Origin: Moniliella sp. 'wahieum'
Taxonomy: Eukaryota; Basidiomycota; Moniliellomycetes; Moniliellales; Moniliellaceae
Reading direction: 5' to 3'
DNA: 64,000 nucleotides
NCBI GenBank assembly: GCA_003971905.1
Contig: RSEE01000017.1
Span: forward strand, 496,001-560,000
The translations under genes and the position numbers were made by a program. The notes under the pieces were generated by a model that made no database searches, was not told the origin of the DNA, and saw only the letters and a list, made by a program, of their open reading frames with translations. Shown here one piece after another: positions 45,843 to 56,759 of the stretch. Position 1 is the stretch's first letter. The number at the start of each line of letters is the position of its first letter.

Positions 45843-47813
45843 ATGGCCAGTCTTCCTCGCCCGCTCCCGTGCCCGCCAACTCTGGGACTCGGCCGATGCG
45901 GATGGCGTGGGTCTCGGTGTGGGTTCGCTCAGCCTCGACGAGCACTTTGACTCTCTTGGCGAGCACGATGCCCGGCCGCTGGTGCCTCTTCCCTCCTCGC
46001 TGGGGGGCGCTGCTCCTGCCGCGGCCGCGGCCGCGGCTCGCACATATGGTGCGCCCACCAGCGCGTTGCAGGCCTCGGCAGCTTCGCGCCTGGCCGACGA
46101 GCGTCGCCGTCTGCGCGAACTCGAGTTGCAGCGGCGCAAGAATCATGTGGGCCGGCGCAAAGAGCGGCGCGGCCTGAATGTGGCCTTGCTGGGCCATGGG
46201 CTGGGTGCGTTGCTGGAGGATGGACGAGGGGAGGAGGAAGAGGAGGACCGGCGTGGTGCTGGGTTGGCAGGGATGAATTCATGGAAATCCACGTTCCCTC
46301 TCCCGCTGCCGCCGGCGGTGATGCGCTTGTTGCACGATCATCCCGGGTCAGGGTTACCCTCGACGCCTCGGGCGGCGGGGAAGCGAGACAGGCCCCAGCA
46401 TCCCATGGCGATGGCTATGAGCAAGGCCACCTCCGTCCTGCATAGTATTGGACTGCAATTGTCCGACTTGCCACCAACAAGGGAAATCTGGCGCCGCTAT
46501 CCGCAAGCCGCACGTGCCTGGACCCCGCCCCAACCAGGACGGCAACCCCATCCAACACCCACCGCGCTCGTGGGTCAGGAGGAGGAAGGAGAGTTGCATG
46601 CGATGCCCAAGGTGGAGGCGAATGACTATGGTCCGCTCCAAATGGGTGTGATCCAAATGGCCTTGGACATATCTCGCTGGGCCGATTTGCTCGATGCGCG
46701 CGGACGCGCTCGACCAGACGAACTGCCCCTTCCCAGTTCGGACGACGACCCTGATGCGACAATTCACCCGGCCCCACCTGCATCCCAGGAAGGGGATCTG
46801 TCGAGGGACCTGGGTGGACTATGCGTAGAGCGAGACGAGGCTTCAAGGTACACCCAATTGGCCCAGACCCCTTCGTATTTGGTCTGGCATGTGCCTGACC
46901 GATTTGGACGCCTGCTGGTCCATGCCGTGGCAAGGGTGTACGATTGTGGCTCTTTTTCTGTCGAGTTGCCCGTCCTCCCTACTGCTACCGTTCCTTCCAC
47001 CCATCGGGATCGGCCTGGAACTGAGGAGGCCCACCCATCCACTTCCACTTCCACTTCCTTCCCCATCCCCCTCCAGCCCAGATAAAGTTCGGTACACGTT
47101 CCTCACCCATCCCTACCGTCGCTTGCCGTGCAAACGACACGAACTCCTCTCACCTGCACCACAGATCGCATCATTCTTTCTCCCCCACACGCCGGGGCGG
47201 AGCTCGTCGTCGTCGTGCTCCAAGCACCACCTCCGCCGCCTCCTCCGATCACTTCACCACTGCCTCCCTTGCCCATGCCTCCTCCCGCTCCCGCAGCCCA
47301 GGCACCAGCATCACGTCCGCTGCTTCGGTCTTGTCGGTGTCGGAGGAAGAGTGGTGGGAGGATGCTGAGGTAGAGGAAGCAAAGCAAGACTCAGAGCAAG
47401 AGCCTGAGGCAGAAGCAGAAGTGCCCATGGTACGCGTACATGCGCCGTTGCCAGGTGCGTTGGGACGGAACCGAGGTCGGAATGCTGGCTCGTGGACTGA
47501 GAGCGACGTTTCGGGGGCCGAGTCCTCTCGGCCTCCGAGGTGGAGGAGACATGAACATGTGGAAACGAGTACGAGCGGGCGCACAATCAGATACGGGTAC
47601 ACTGCCAAAGTGGTTGTGTGTGCACGTTTATGTTCCGATCCTGCTGTACTGTATGTACTTTCCTATGCCATCGGAGTCCCCATTTCCCTTTGTCGAATCG
47701 TAGCAGAGCAAAAACGGTCGAGTTCATTGTTTGGGGTAAACGTAAGAGTGGAATCACGAGTTTGCCCGCACAGCGGACGGGGTATGGGGGTTCTCCACCT
47801 CTGGTGCAGGTGA
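45843..47813 (+). CDS. R3H-associated-domain protein
   Basis: The N-terminal half has LADERRRLRELELQRRKNHV and GRRKERRGLN, and further on an acidic stretch, NSWKSTFPLPLPPAVMRLLH, GVIQMALDISRWADLLDARG and YLVWHVPDRFGRLLVHAVAR. The last block resembles the start of an R3H single-stranded nucleic-acid binding domain, and the charged LxxLELxRRKNHxGRR block resembles the R3H-associated N-terminal domain (PF13902), so the protein probably binds RNA or single-stranded DNA. A Ser/Pro region and an acidic tail (SVSEEEWWEDAEVEEAKQDS) follow after frame steps near 46985, 47085 and 47330. The start at 45843 is the first ATG and needs one frame step to reach the main frame; the 3' limit is uncertain by up to 200 bases. 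Confidence 0.55.
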
Positions 47814-47852
47814 TCCTTTTGGCAAGCCAGGGAAAGGAGCGGGACAAGGGAA

Positions 47853-47930
47853 GGAGCAACGAGCGGAGCAACGAGCAGAGCAACGAGCAGGGCAACGAGC
47901 GGAGCAAGGAGAGGAGCAAAGAAGATAGAG
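47853..47930. repeat. 12-bp minisatellite (GAGCAACGAGCR)
   Basis: Five to six imperfect 12-bp units. The plus frame would encode RSNE repeats, but no gene is supported here. Confidence 0.8.
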
Positions 47931-48310
47931 CATGGTGTGAATTCTCACACAAGAGACGAAGCAATGCAGAGCAGAGATTTGGGGGCAGGGCGGGCGGGAA
48001 TCATTAATCACCCCCGGGAAGAACGAATGGGCAAGCGAGGCCGGCTGCGGTCGAGTCACGGGGACTTCAAGCGCCCGATGGTCAGAACTGATACGTGCCA
48101 GACCCAGTAGAGGGAATACGATCTTCAAACGAAGCAGGAGGCAAGAGGGAAGTCCTCACGGGTAAGCAAGCAGCTAGGTGGTTTGGTCATTTGCACCACC
48201 GCCATTCTCCTCTTTGAACTTGGTCAGGGTCCTGCTTCACCGCCCGCATCGTCCGTAGATCCAACGCCAGACCGACGTGCTGTCCCGTCCCCCCGCTCGC
48301 TTCCCCCCGT
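47931..48310. other. Intergenic stretch between convergent genes
   Basis: About 380 bases, no feature recognised. Confidence 0.4.
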
Positions 48311-49828
48311 TCAGCCAAACTCGAGGGGCGGACAGGTCGAGCAGCCGAGCGGGGGGGCAGGGTGGGTTGGGTAACGAAGTAAGGAGGTGGAGCAAGCGAA
48401 GGCGCTCGTGTGGGAGCGCATGTTGGTCTTCCTCGGCCACAGGTGGAGCGGTAGACGATTGGCTCGGTCAGCGGCGTGCGTCAAACTCAAAGAACTTAGG
48501 TTGGCACCGAGAGAACGGACGTTACTGCCTCCCCTAGCCCGCGGGGGCGACGGCACCCCGCTCGTGCGTCCTGTCGAGGTAGCTCGGGCAGGTGCGGATG
48601 TGGACCCACCCCCACCGTCGTGCGGCACGGTGGTAGTGGCTCGTCGCCACATCGACCCAAGTTTGAACGACCAGACTCGGTGGGTTGGGGCACGCGTTTG
48701 GGCAGAGACCTAACCGGGGGATCTGGCGGAACGGCTTCGTCCCCCGGCTCGAGCGAGGCAGTGGAATCGACAGGTAAGGGAGGTAGGTGCAAGCGCGTCG
48801 CATGGGTGTACTCTTCCTGCTCTGGCGGGGAGGTAGTAGGGCCCAACCGCTGGACGCTGGATCGGGAGGCAACAGAGCAATGTACTCCTTAAGTGCTTTC
48901 AGACACACGTCCGAAGCCCACCGCGCTTCCTTGACTTGGTCCAGCTCGTCTCGCGTCTGGTTCAACTCGCTCCGCAGCCGGTCGAGCTCGGTACGTTGAG
49001 CGCGAGTTGGGCCTGCAGTCGTTCCGGGGACATGGGGGGTACACTAGTAGGCCGTCCGTTCACCCCGCCTTTTCTCCTTTTCGTCTGTGCCAAGCATACG
49101 GGCCGGACGCTGAGCCGCCTCTCCTTCGTGCGCGTCGACAGGACCAGGGCGCGCAATAGGAAAGTGCCTACGCCCAGACTAGGGGGACGGGAAGGGTGCT
49201 ACCGTGTAGCAGACCGAGGACGAAGAGAGGAGGCAATAGTGCTGAGCCCACGCACGCTGCTGGCAGTGCTGGGGTGGTTCGCGGTGTCCGATCCGGCGCC
49301 CAGACCGACAGGAGACGACGTAGACGTATCGTCCAACGAGGACAGGATGGGGGATGTACGGCTACCAGGGGTGGCAACGGGCGAGGTGGAGGTAGAGGCA
49401 CTGGCACTGGCCCGCGTGGTGGGTTGGGAAGCAGATGTGGTCGTTGTGCCCTGTTGGTCTGGGGGTTGCAACTGCCTACAGCCGGAGCGAGTCAGCCAAG
49501 CGTACGCAAGTCGCGCACTGTGCCCGCCTCTCGTTCCGCCCGGACCACCGCCTCGTCCCGCTCGTCGCACACACGCGCCAACTGAGCACGCAAAGGTCCA
49601 GTACCTCAGCCTGTTCCCGCCCGTCTGCTGGGCAGCTAGAGCGAGCGCCTCATCGTCCGCCTCGGCCGCTGCGCGGTGGCAAGGTGGTCGTGCGCGCGTG
49701 GTGGCACTCAGTGCGCGCGCTTGCCACGCAGCATGCACCAGAGCAGCAATGATGTGCCGCAGCTCGGACGGACTGTCACTGCTATCGGCGTCGGGGGTCG
49801 GGAAGGGTGGCGCGTCCGACAACGACAT
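48311..49828 (-). CDS. Uncharacterised coiled-coil protein
   Basis: The ATG at 49828 opens MSLSDAPPFPTPDADSSDSP and SELRHIIAALVHAAWQARAL, then Ala-rich helical sequence, an EVLDLCVLSWRV segment, a Ser/Thr-rich linker (about 49200-49450), and a heptad-like block (ERLQAQLALN, LRSELNQTRDELDQVKEARW) ending ASDVCLKALKEYIALLPPD. The helical blocks have Leu spacing typical of coiled coils. I do not recognise a family. Frame steps occur near 49640, 49560, 49500, 49190, 49000 and 48880, so the chain is a composite. The 3' end is taken as the end of the last open frame and is weak. In the leader, just upstream of the ATG, is a GAGCA array (49832-49872). Confidence 0.4.
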
Positions 49829-49831
49829 GAT

Positions 49832-49872
49832 GGTGGAGCAGAGCAGAGCAGAGCAGGAGCAGAGCAGGAGCA
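49832..49872. repeat. Pentamer array (GAGCA)n in the leader of the coiled-coil gene
   Basis: About eight imperfect AGAGC/GGAGC units directly upstream of the ATG on the minus strand. Confidence 0.8.
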
Positions 49873-50797
49873 GAGCCTTGGGCGCGCCATGGCGCCGCGG
49901 CAGCTTAGTTACTACGTCCTAGTAGTGAGGCGGGGGGGCAGTGACAAGGACGGTGAGTGGGACTGTCATGCATGTCACGAGTGATCTGCTGGTGGGAGGA
50001 CCGGCACTAGGGCGCATTGCCTGCTCCGCCTCGCCATCCCAGACAGGGTAGCAGGTATGGGCCCAGTGCATCCGCCTCCAGCCGCAGCGCAGCAGCCACT
50101 GGCTTTGCGTGGAAAGCTTACAGGTAGATATACCTTGGCCTTAGCGATCTTAATCTTAGCAGTCCAGCCGATCCAACGCCTAACTACCATCCGCCCTCGT
50201 CCCGCATCCACACCAGGACCGCCCAACCTCACCTCAACGTTCACTGTGTTCCTGGGGCTCGTTTATAACACCGGATCCCAGACTATGTCACGTCCTCCGC
50301 GTTCCTGCTGTCCTCCGCGTTCCTGCTTGGATTTCCAAAACGAGTTGGAGGGACTGCTGGTCCTGGAGGTACAAGTAAGGACGGTGGGCGGTGGGAGGGG
50401 GGGAAGGAAGGGGAGGGAAATGAGTGCATAATGCATGTAACCCCCAACATTGAGGTGAGGGGGACAAGGGTTTCAACAGGAAACGGGGCGGAAAGTGATC
50501 CATGATCCAAGTGATCCAAATCATCCGTCCGGAAGATGTACCAGTCGTTTGGGGGAGAGGAAGAGAGAAGCATCCACACGGCCACGTCCAGGGGGGGATA
50601 AGGGGGGGGGAGGGAGGACAAGCAGGGCCAAGCTAAAGAGGGAGGGTGGCTGCTGGCCACCCATCATCCATCACACATACACTGACATCCCGTCCCGCCC
50701 CCCCCCCGCGCCCCCCCCCCCGCCGACCCCTGCGCCAACCCCACCAGACCCAGCAAGCACGTGCACGGGAAGCGGGGGTTAGGCCTTAGGTTACCAA
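49873..50797. other. Intergenic G/C-run stretch
   Basis: Upstream of the coiled-coil gene and downstream of Las17. It contains long G and C runs (50395-50420, 50588-50615, 50697-50722) that are likely length-error hot spots. No gene recognised. Confidence 0.45.
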
Positions 50798-52395
50798 CTA
50801 CCAATCGTCGTCCGACTCCTCCTCGTCCGAATCGCCCATTTGGCCTTTGCGTTGGTTGAGGGCTTGGGACAAGGCATCTGCCAAGCCGGCGGGGGACTCG
50901 TCGCCTGCTGCTCCAGCTGCTGAGCCCGCCCCCAACCCCACAGCCCCACCAGCCGCAGCTCCCCCTACCCCACCCAAATTCGTCGAATTCGAATTCGGTC
51001 CGGGCGTCTTCTTGAGATCGCGAATCGACTTGCCCTGGATACTGGCCAACAACGCGCTCGTCCATCTTGCGGCGCTGGGAGACCAGATAACGCGTTGCCC
51101 CCACCGGCAGCAGGGGAGGGGGCGGGGCGGAGGCGCTCCACCAGAAGGAGGGGGGGGAGGAGGAGGCGCCCCACCAGAGGGAGGCGGAGGAGGCCGTGGA
51201 GCAGCCCCCATTGGTGCAGGAGGCGGTGGCGGCGGCGGTGCAGGTGGTGCACTGCTGCTTGGGACCGGAGGCGGGCGCGGCGGTGCAGGAGCACGCGCTC
51301 CAGCCGTTCGACCCGGTGGGGGAGGCGCAGGTGCAGCCGGCGCACTGCGCGGCGCTTTCTTGCTCCCTCCCACGGGGGGAAGACGACGAGGGGCAGAAGG
51401 CGCTGCTGGTGCGGGCCGGGGGAGCGGGTGGGTGGCGGTGCAGGGGCAGCAGCAGGCGCGGAGGTGGGGGTGGCGCGCTGGGAGCTGCAGCGGGAGCAGC
51501 AGGGGCATCGTCTTCGGTGTGCGTGGTGCCGAGACGGTTGGCGGAGCCGGCGGCGCAGGCGAGGCAAGCGGAGAAGACGGGGTATGGTACTGTACCGCCG
51601 GTACTCGCGGTGCGGGCGGGGAAGCCGGTGCAGAGACAGAGCCCTGGGTGCTAGAGTGGTAGGTGCGGCTGGTATGGGGAAACAAAGGGTTGCCCAGTCG
51701 CGCTTCGCATTGCCTCCCCCTTTCGTGGTTTGGTCGAGTTGGTACGACTGTGTCCGCCCGTCAGGTTGGTGAGCAACGAGGGCGCAGAATCGCTGTTACC
51801 GCCGCCCGAGGAGCCGCCGCTCTGGACCACGAACGCTTCGAGCATGGCGGTGGAAATGCTAGGATGGCCCGCTGTGCCATGGGCGTGCGGGACCGAGACG
51901 CCGCGGCCAAAGAATTTCTTGAACGTACTCCCACCGGATGCTTTCGGCTTGGCTGGAGGAGGGGGAGAGAGGAATCAGCAGGGCAGTCGCTACGCGAAGG
52001 GAAAGAGAGAAACAAACGTACCATACTTTTGCTTGTTGCCAATCCTTTTGGCTAGGACGGCAGCCTCAGCCTCGTCGGCAAAGGCGATGCCGACAAAACA
52101 CTCGTCGCCCTCAAAGTATGGAAAAAGGTGCGGTCGACATTGTACACAAAGCCCTCATACATCTCCTGCTCCCACAGCACGCCGCGGGAGCCAGGTCAAC
52201 GAGCTTGAGGTAGAAGGTGGAGCGGTCATAGTCGCGCACAAACGCCAGCACGCCTTCCAAGCCTGTGAAGGCCCAGGAAGAAGAGGCGCGGGGCGCAGCG
52301 TACACGCGCGCCACGGTAGCCATGACGATCTTGGCGCTCTCGGCGGGCACGGCGGCCTTGACCCGGTTCTTCTCGGCCGTGGTGAGGGTGGGCAT
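50798..52395 (-). CDS. LAS17: WASP homologue Las17, Arp2/3 activator
   Basis: The start at 52395 opens the WH1/EVH1 domain (MPTLTTAEKNRVKAAVPAES, TVARVYAAP, WAFTGLEGVLAFVRDYD, TFYLKLVDL, and after a frame step a DRTFFHTFEGDE-type strand). Intron 52021-51953 (69 bp, GTACGT) joins KQKY to AKPKASGGSTFKKFFGRG. A Ser-rich linker and a long polyproline region (about 51080-51420) follow, then the verprolin-type WH2 motif LLASIQGKSIRDLKKT and the acidic end DSDEEESDDDW, whose final Trp contacts Arp2/3. This is the full WH1-Pro-VCA order of fungal WASP, which drives actin patches in endocytosis. Frame steps near 52170-52190, 51660, 51390-51450 and 51105. No GTPase-binding domain is seen, as in yeast Las17. 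Confidence 0.9.
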
Positions 52396-52514
52396 TGTGG
52401 ATGGAAGGGTGCGGCAGAAGACGAGACGGCGTGCGGTGGCTGCGCTTGCGGGGGGCAGCTGCGCGTGGCGGACGTCACCAGTCGTAGTTACGAATCACTC
52501 GCACTCGCAGCAGC

Positions 52515-52529
52515 CACTAGTCACTAGTC
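52515..52529. repeat. Heptamer pair (CACTAGT)2
   Basis: Two perfect 7-bp units on the palindrome ACTAGT; the same unit is present three times at 59556, next to the transposon. Confidence 0.75.
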
Positions 52530-53493
52530 GTCGATTCGTCGCTGGCCAAGACCCCATGACGTAACAGAGTGCCCCCTGCATCCACGGGGGGGCGCACCAC
52601 GGGGGCGCCCATGTCAGCTGCCACCTGTCAGCTGTCAGCGCTCAGCCATGTCAGCGCTGAGGCTCAGCTTCAGGGTGGCATTGGTTCAAGTGCCTGTGGC
52701 GTCACGTGCCCCCAACTATATAGCACCGCGCACCCCCCCGCCTCCTGCATGGGCGCGTGTCTTCTGTCCAACACCCCTCAGCCACCCTGGCCGGCTCACA
52801 TCCAGTGGCTCGTGATGGGCATGCCGCGTACGAACGGCCTCCAAGAGGACACCCGAGTTGCTGTTGTCTGGATCCGTTCCCAGTGCGTGGGGTTGGGCTG
52901 CGCCAAAAAATGAGATTCGGCGCTTCTCGTTTTGGTGCCGTCTGTCATGTCATGCTCATGCGCGCTTGGATGAGGTTCTCAGTAGCAACAGAGGGACTTG
53001 CAGAATCGCCCCGGCGCAGGTACCGTCCCCACACTCCGTTCCCCTCTACATTCCTCGTGCCTCGCTTTGATGCAATGGTCCAATCGAGAGGCCATGCTGG
53101 GCAGAACGCAGAACAGATTCATCTCGGTGGGCGGAGGAAGCAATTTAGGACAGGGGGGATAGGGACGTTGGCGTACAACACCAAAGAAAGGGAGGAGAGG
53201 AGAGAATTGATAGCAGGGGACCTAGGTATCACAACCTGGATCGGTCGCTGGTCCCGCCCGAACTAGACAGGGGAGAATCACACGAGCATGCCTCCCGTCA
53301 ACAGAAAGGGGTAGCCCACAGAAAGCGGAGACACGCAAGGGAAGAAGGTAAGAGGGGGGGGGATTAGAAAGGAGAGGGTGTGGGAGCAAGTCCCAGAGAA
53401 GGTAGGGGAATCAAAAGGTGACGAGGAAAGGGTATGGGGCCAGGACAAGGCCTGAGGCAGTCTAGAGAGTGCAGAGCAAAAGGAAGGCACTTT

Positions 53494-53510
53494 GAAGCTT
53501 GAAGCTTGAA
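53494..53510. repeat. Heptamer array (GAAGCTT)n
   Basis: Two full units and a partial third, the same unit as at 39557 and 23988. It lies just downstream of the Ras stop codon. Confidence 0.8.
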
Positions 53511-53540
53511 CGCTGGTTGTGTGGGACAAGGAGCCGCGAC

Positions 53541-54335
53541 TCAAAAAAGGAAACATTTGGTCTTGGTGTCTGATTTGAACGGGTTCTTCTTGCCCTTTTT
53601 GGACTGCTTGACAATCTCGCCCCGTTGCTCGCGGATCAGGCGAACGACATTCAAGTACGCCTTTTCCACATTCACACACGTCTTGGCGGACGTTTCGACA
53701 AACTGGCATCCCAACCGACTGGCCAACGCCTGCCCTTCCTCCATCGCAACTTCCCGTTCCTCAGCCTTGTCGCACTTGTTGCCCACCAACATTGTCGGCG
53801 CATTCGAATCATCCTTGACGCGCGTAATCTGGTTCTTGAACCGCTCAATCCGCTCAAACGTCGGCCGACTCACAATCGAGTACACCAGCAAAAACCCTTC
53901 CCCCTCCCGTACCCATTGGTCCCGCAGCGCGTGTACTCTTCCTGCCCGGCCGTGTCCAGCACCTCAAGCATACACGGCTGATCGTCAATCACAGTTTGCT
54001 TGCGGTACGAGTCTTCGATGGTTGGGTCGTACGTCTCGACAAAGTGGTTCAGACAAAGCTATACAAGGGGAAAAAAGAGAAGAGGACGTGTGAGCGCAAG
54101 CGAAAGAGGGGAAGGGGGTACCACAAAAGGACCCAGCGAGCTGGTGAACAGGGTCAAGTGCCAAGTACCAAGTACCAAGTGGCAAGTACCAAGTACCATC
54201 ACCAAGTGGCAAGCACGGCCCCACCGAGTCTGTAGCGCACAACAGAACACTACGCACCTGGATCGTCAGGGCGGTCTTGCCCACGCCGCCGTCGCCGAGG
54301 ACGACAAGCTTGTAAATCATCATCTTGCCAGACAT
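53541..54335 (-). CDS. Ras-family small GTPase
   Basis: All G motifs are visible: P-loop GDGGVGKT in [20 protein letters not shown], switch [13 protein letters not shown], switch [15 protein letters not shown] and ETSAK. Exon 1 is 54335-54258, the intron is 54257-54059 (199 bp, GTGCGT) and exon 2 runs to 53541. The C terminus is Lys-rich and ends KCFLF, a CaaX box with Phe in the last position, which favours geranylgeranylation. Ras relays nutrient and mating signals at the plasma membrane. One frame step, at the two-base run near 53930 in switch II, separates two perfectly aligned halves. The intron contains a heptamer array. Las17 and Ras, both polarity genes, are neighbours on the same strand but are 1.1 kb apart. 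Confidence 0.93.
54155..54213. repeat. Heptamer array (CAAGTAC/CAAGTGG)n inside the Ras intron
   Basis: About eight 7-bp units with one 6-bp interruption, covering a third of the Ras intron. Confidence 0.92.
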
Positions 54336-54529
54336 GGTGGGAGACGGGGCAGGAGGTGGTGGGGGGCAAGAGACACGCTCCCGCGACGCGATACGCGGTT
54401 AACCGGCTTACATCTCAACAGGTGGCAATTCTCACCGTAGTCTCACCGTCTCAACGTGTCAACGATCTTGCTTCGGCCGCACATTGTCCGCGGATGGAAT
54501 GCACGCGAGGAAGGAGGGGTACGTGTGCG

Positions 54530-54564
54530 GGGCACTGGGCACTGGGCACTGGGCACTGGGCGCT
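54530..54564. repeat. Heptamer array (GGGCACT)5, G-quadruplex-type spacing
   Basis: Four GGGCACT units and a fifth GGGCGCT, so five G-triplets are spaced by four bases on the plus strand. Confidence 0.92.
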
Positions 54565-54595
54565 GGAGCCTCACCTTGCCTGGTCCAGCGCCCAG
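54556..54595. repeat. 12-bp perfect inverted repeat
   Basis: CTGGGCGCTGGA (54556-54567) and TCCAGCGCCCAG (54584-54595) are exact complements with a 16-base loop. The arms are the ends of two oppositely oriented heptamer arrays. Confidence 0.9.
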
Positions 54596-54605
54596 CGCCC
54601 AGCGC
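54587..54605. repeat. Heptamer array (AGCGCCC)n
   Basis: Two full units and most of a third; complementary in sense to the GGGCGCT unit at 54558. Confidence 0.85.
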
Positions 54606-54902
54606 TTCTGCTTGGCCCGCTCGACGCCACAGGCAGCCGCAGGCAATGGAGATTGAATGGCCCAGGGCCACACCAGCGCGCGCGCCCCCGCCCCGCACAC
54701 AGACGCCCTGCCGCTGCTACTAAGCTCCCACGGCGCCGCCCAGCTGCTACCCGCTGGCTATGGACGCTGCGCACCGCTGAGTCTGAGCGCCTGTACGCCT
54801 GAGCCCGCTGACGCGCTCGCCACCCGGCCACCCGCAGATCATCCATCTGATGATCAATCAATCAATCATTAATCATCCACATCGATGTCGACCTCATCCA
54901 TC

Positions 54903-54923
54903 ATGCACCATGCATCATGCATC
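54903..54923. repeat. Heptamer array (ATGCATC)3
   Basis: Units ATGCACC, ATGCATC, ATGCATC. Confidence 0.85.
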
Positions 54924-55435
54924 ATCGACCAGGCCAGATCCCAGTAGTCGGTACGACCAATCTACTCGCCGCGTTCGCCGTCCATGTGCCACCCGCAGGT
55001 CCAAGTCTTGGCCTGTCTTCGCCCTGCGCGGGCTCTGCACTGGCTTGCTCTGCTCCTCAGCCTACCCGACACTTCACAGCAGAGTCAAGTGCAACTCCCA
55101 GGCGGTTGGGTAGCCATAGATCGGTCGTTGTTGTGTCGTATGCACCAACCAGGCCAGACTCTACACACGCGCACAGTTCCTGCTCCTTTCCCGGGGCTAT
55201 AGCCACTAAGTTTACCAGACAAGACAAAAGGTCATGGAAATACAACGCCCGCGCTGCATGGAGACGACGTGCAAGCCGGACCTACTGAGGGCTGCGGCCG
55301 CGAGAGGTCACAGGGGGGGGGCGAACGCCACGCCCCCGTAGCATAGTGGGAGAGAAAAGAGAAAGAGAAAGAGAAAAAGACAGACAAAAAAACCACACGC
55401 CCCATCACTCTGAACCTCCTCATTCTTCCTCCTCC

Positions 55436-55936
55436 TCATCCTCTTCTCTTCTTCTTCTTCTTCTGTGCTTGAGCTTCTCGCCAATCGATCATCTCGTGCT
55501 CAGCACGCTCCTTGTCCTTCTCGGCCAGCTCCTTGAACGGCTGCTTCGCCTCGTCGTCCATCTCCTTCCACATCTGCCCGAGGATCCGACCAATGTCGCC
55601 TACCCACCCACAGAGCGTGCCAAAGAACCACAGGTAACAGACAGTCAGCCGCTGAATCCCTCCTGACAAGCAAGAAAGAGAAGAGAAGAGAAGCAAAAAA
55701 GAAGAGAAAAGAAAAGGGAAAAAAGGGAAAGGGGAGACATACCAAAGCCCGCCTCGGGGTTGTCCTCTTTACTTGGTTGCGCCTCTCTTGGCAAAAGAGC
55801 ACGTACGGGGTCAACGCACGCTTGGGCTTGTTTTGTCCTTCTTGGCTCGCTTTTTCTTGGGCTGCGCCGTCTTGCGCGTGGAAGAAGATGAGCTCTTCGA
55901 CGCGTTCTTCTCCGTTTTTTTGGTAGCACGCGCCAT
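55436..55936 (-). CDS. NHP6: HMG-box chromatin protein, Nhp6-like
   Basis: The ATG at 55936 opens a basic leader (MARATKKTEKNASKSSSSTR) and KKKRAKKD, then a single HMG box: PKRALTPYVLFCQERRNQVK, EDNPEAGFG, and after the intron DIGRILGQMWKEMDDEAKQP, FKELAEKDKERAEHEM. Intron 55742-55600 (143 bp, GTATGT) splits the box at the usual FG position. It is a non-sequence-specific DNA-bending protein that works with FACT and with chromatin remodellers. The end is Lys/Arg-rich (stop at 55436); a one-base step in the AGA run would instead give an acidic REEDEEEEE tail ending about 20 bases later, as in HMGB-type proteins. Frame steps also lie near 55827 and 55763. Confidence 0.87.
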
Positions 55937-56053
55937 GGGGAAACTAACCAGGCGCCAAGCCACGCGTCACATAGGTCAGGTCACGTCAGGGCGGTCAGGT
56001 CAGCACGGCAAGGTAGGACAGCGCACCTACCCCCGCAACGCGCCGGGACACAC

Positions 56054-56084
56054 GGGAAACGGGAAGCGGGAAGCGGGAAGCGGG
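56054..56084. repeat. Heptamer array (GGGAAGC)n, G-quadruplex-type spacing
   Basis: GGGAAAC followed by three GGGAAGC and a further G-triplet, then more G-runs to 56105. It lies upstream of the HMG-box gene. Confidence 0.9.
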
Positions 56085-56740
56085 CAGGGGGCAGGCAGGG
56101 GGCGGAGACGAGGAGATGGACGACGTACCAGACGGAATGGGAGGTGGGAGCTGTGCGGACGAGGGGGGGCGAGAAAGGCGACGCTGGAAGGAAGAGAGGG
56201 AGAAAGAAGGGCAGACGAGCAAACGGGCTTTATACGGGTCGGGAGCGCGAGCGCAGCGGCGTGGTGTGGGTGTATGCGCTGGGCTGACGCGGAGGCACGC
56301 GTGCGCTGGCGCTCCCAGTGCACCCCCGACAAGCGACAAGGCGCCTCGGCCTAGTGCCTGCCCTGCACCTTGCCTGCCTGGCCTTAGGCCTTACGTGGTG
56401 GAACGTTCAAGTTCGTTGCCAAACTAGTAACTACCGGCCCAAGCGCCGGCCCAGCCCAGCGGCCACGCCAACCTTAGGGTTAGCCTGCCCATCCATCGCC
56501 CACGGAGAATGCACGCCTGGGTCACGCCGGGCCAGGGCGGATGCGGGAGCTGAGATTGAGATGGGATCCATGGGCGCATACGCCGGCCTAGTGCTCCCCC
56601 CGGCCTGTCTGCGAATCGAATACGTGACTAGTCACTCCCGCCCTGCCGGGGGTGGTCTTTGCAAGTGGTGGCCCCACGCGTGCACTCATCCAATCGACAT
56701 TGAGCGCAGCGACAGGTTCGCGCATCGAGTAGGGGTGAAC

Positions 56741-56759
56741 GATGATCGATGATCGATGA
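56741..56759. repeat. Heptamer array (GATGATC)n
   Basis: Two full units and a partial third; the same word recurs at 59531. Confidence 0.8.

Larger units (their letters stand above)
52396..53540. other. Intergenic stretch upstream of Las17
   Basis: About 1.1 kb containing heptamer arrays at 52515-52529 and 53494-53510. Domain-free frames only. Confidence 0.5.
54336..55435. other. Intergenic stretch with heptamer arrays and hairpin
   Basis: Upstream of Ras and downstream of the HMG gene. It holds the arrays 54530-54564, 54587-54605 and 54903-54923. No gene recognised. Confidence 0.5.

Noticed and set aside
47853-47930. Coding repeat protein from the 12-bp minisatellite
   Set aside because: The RSNE reading follows only from the period being a multiple of three; no start, domain or continuation supports a gene.
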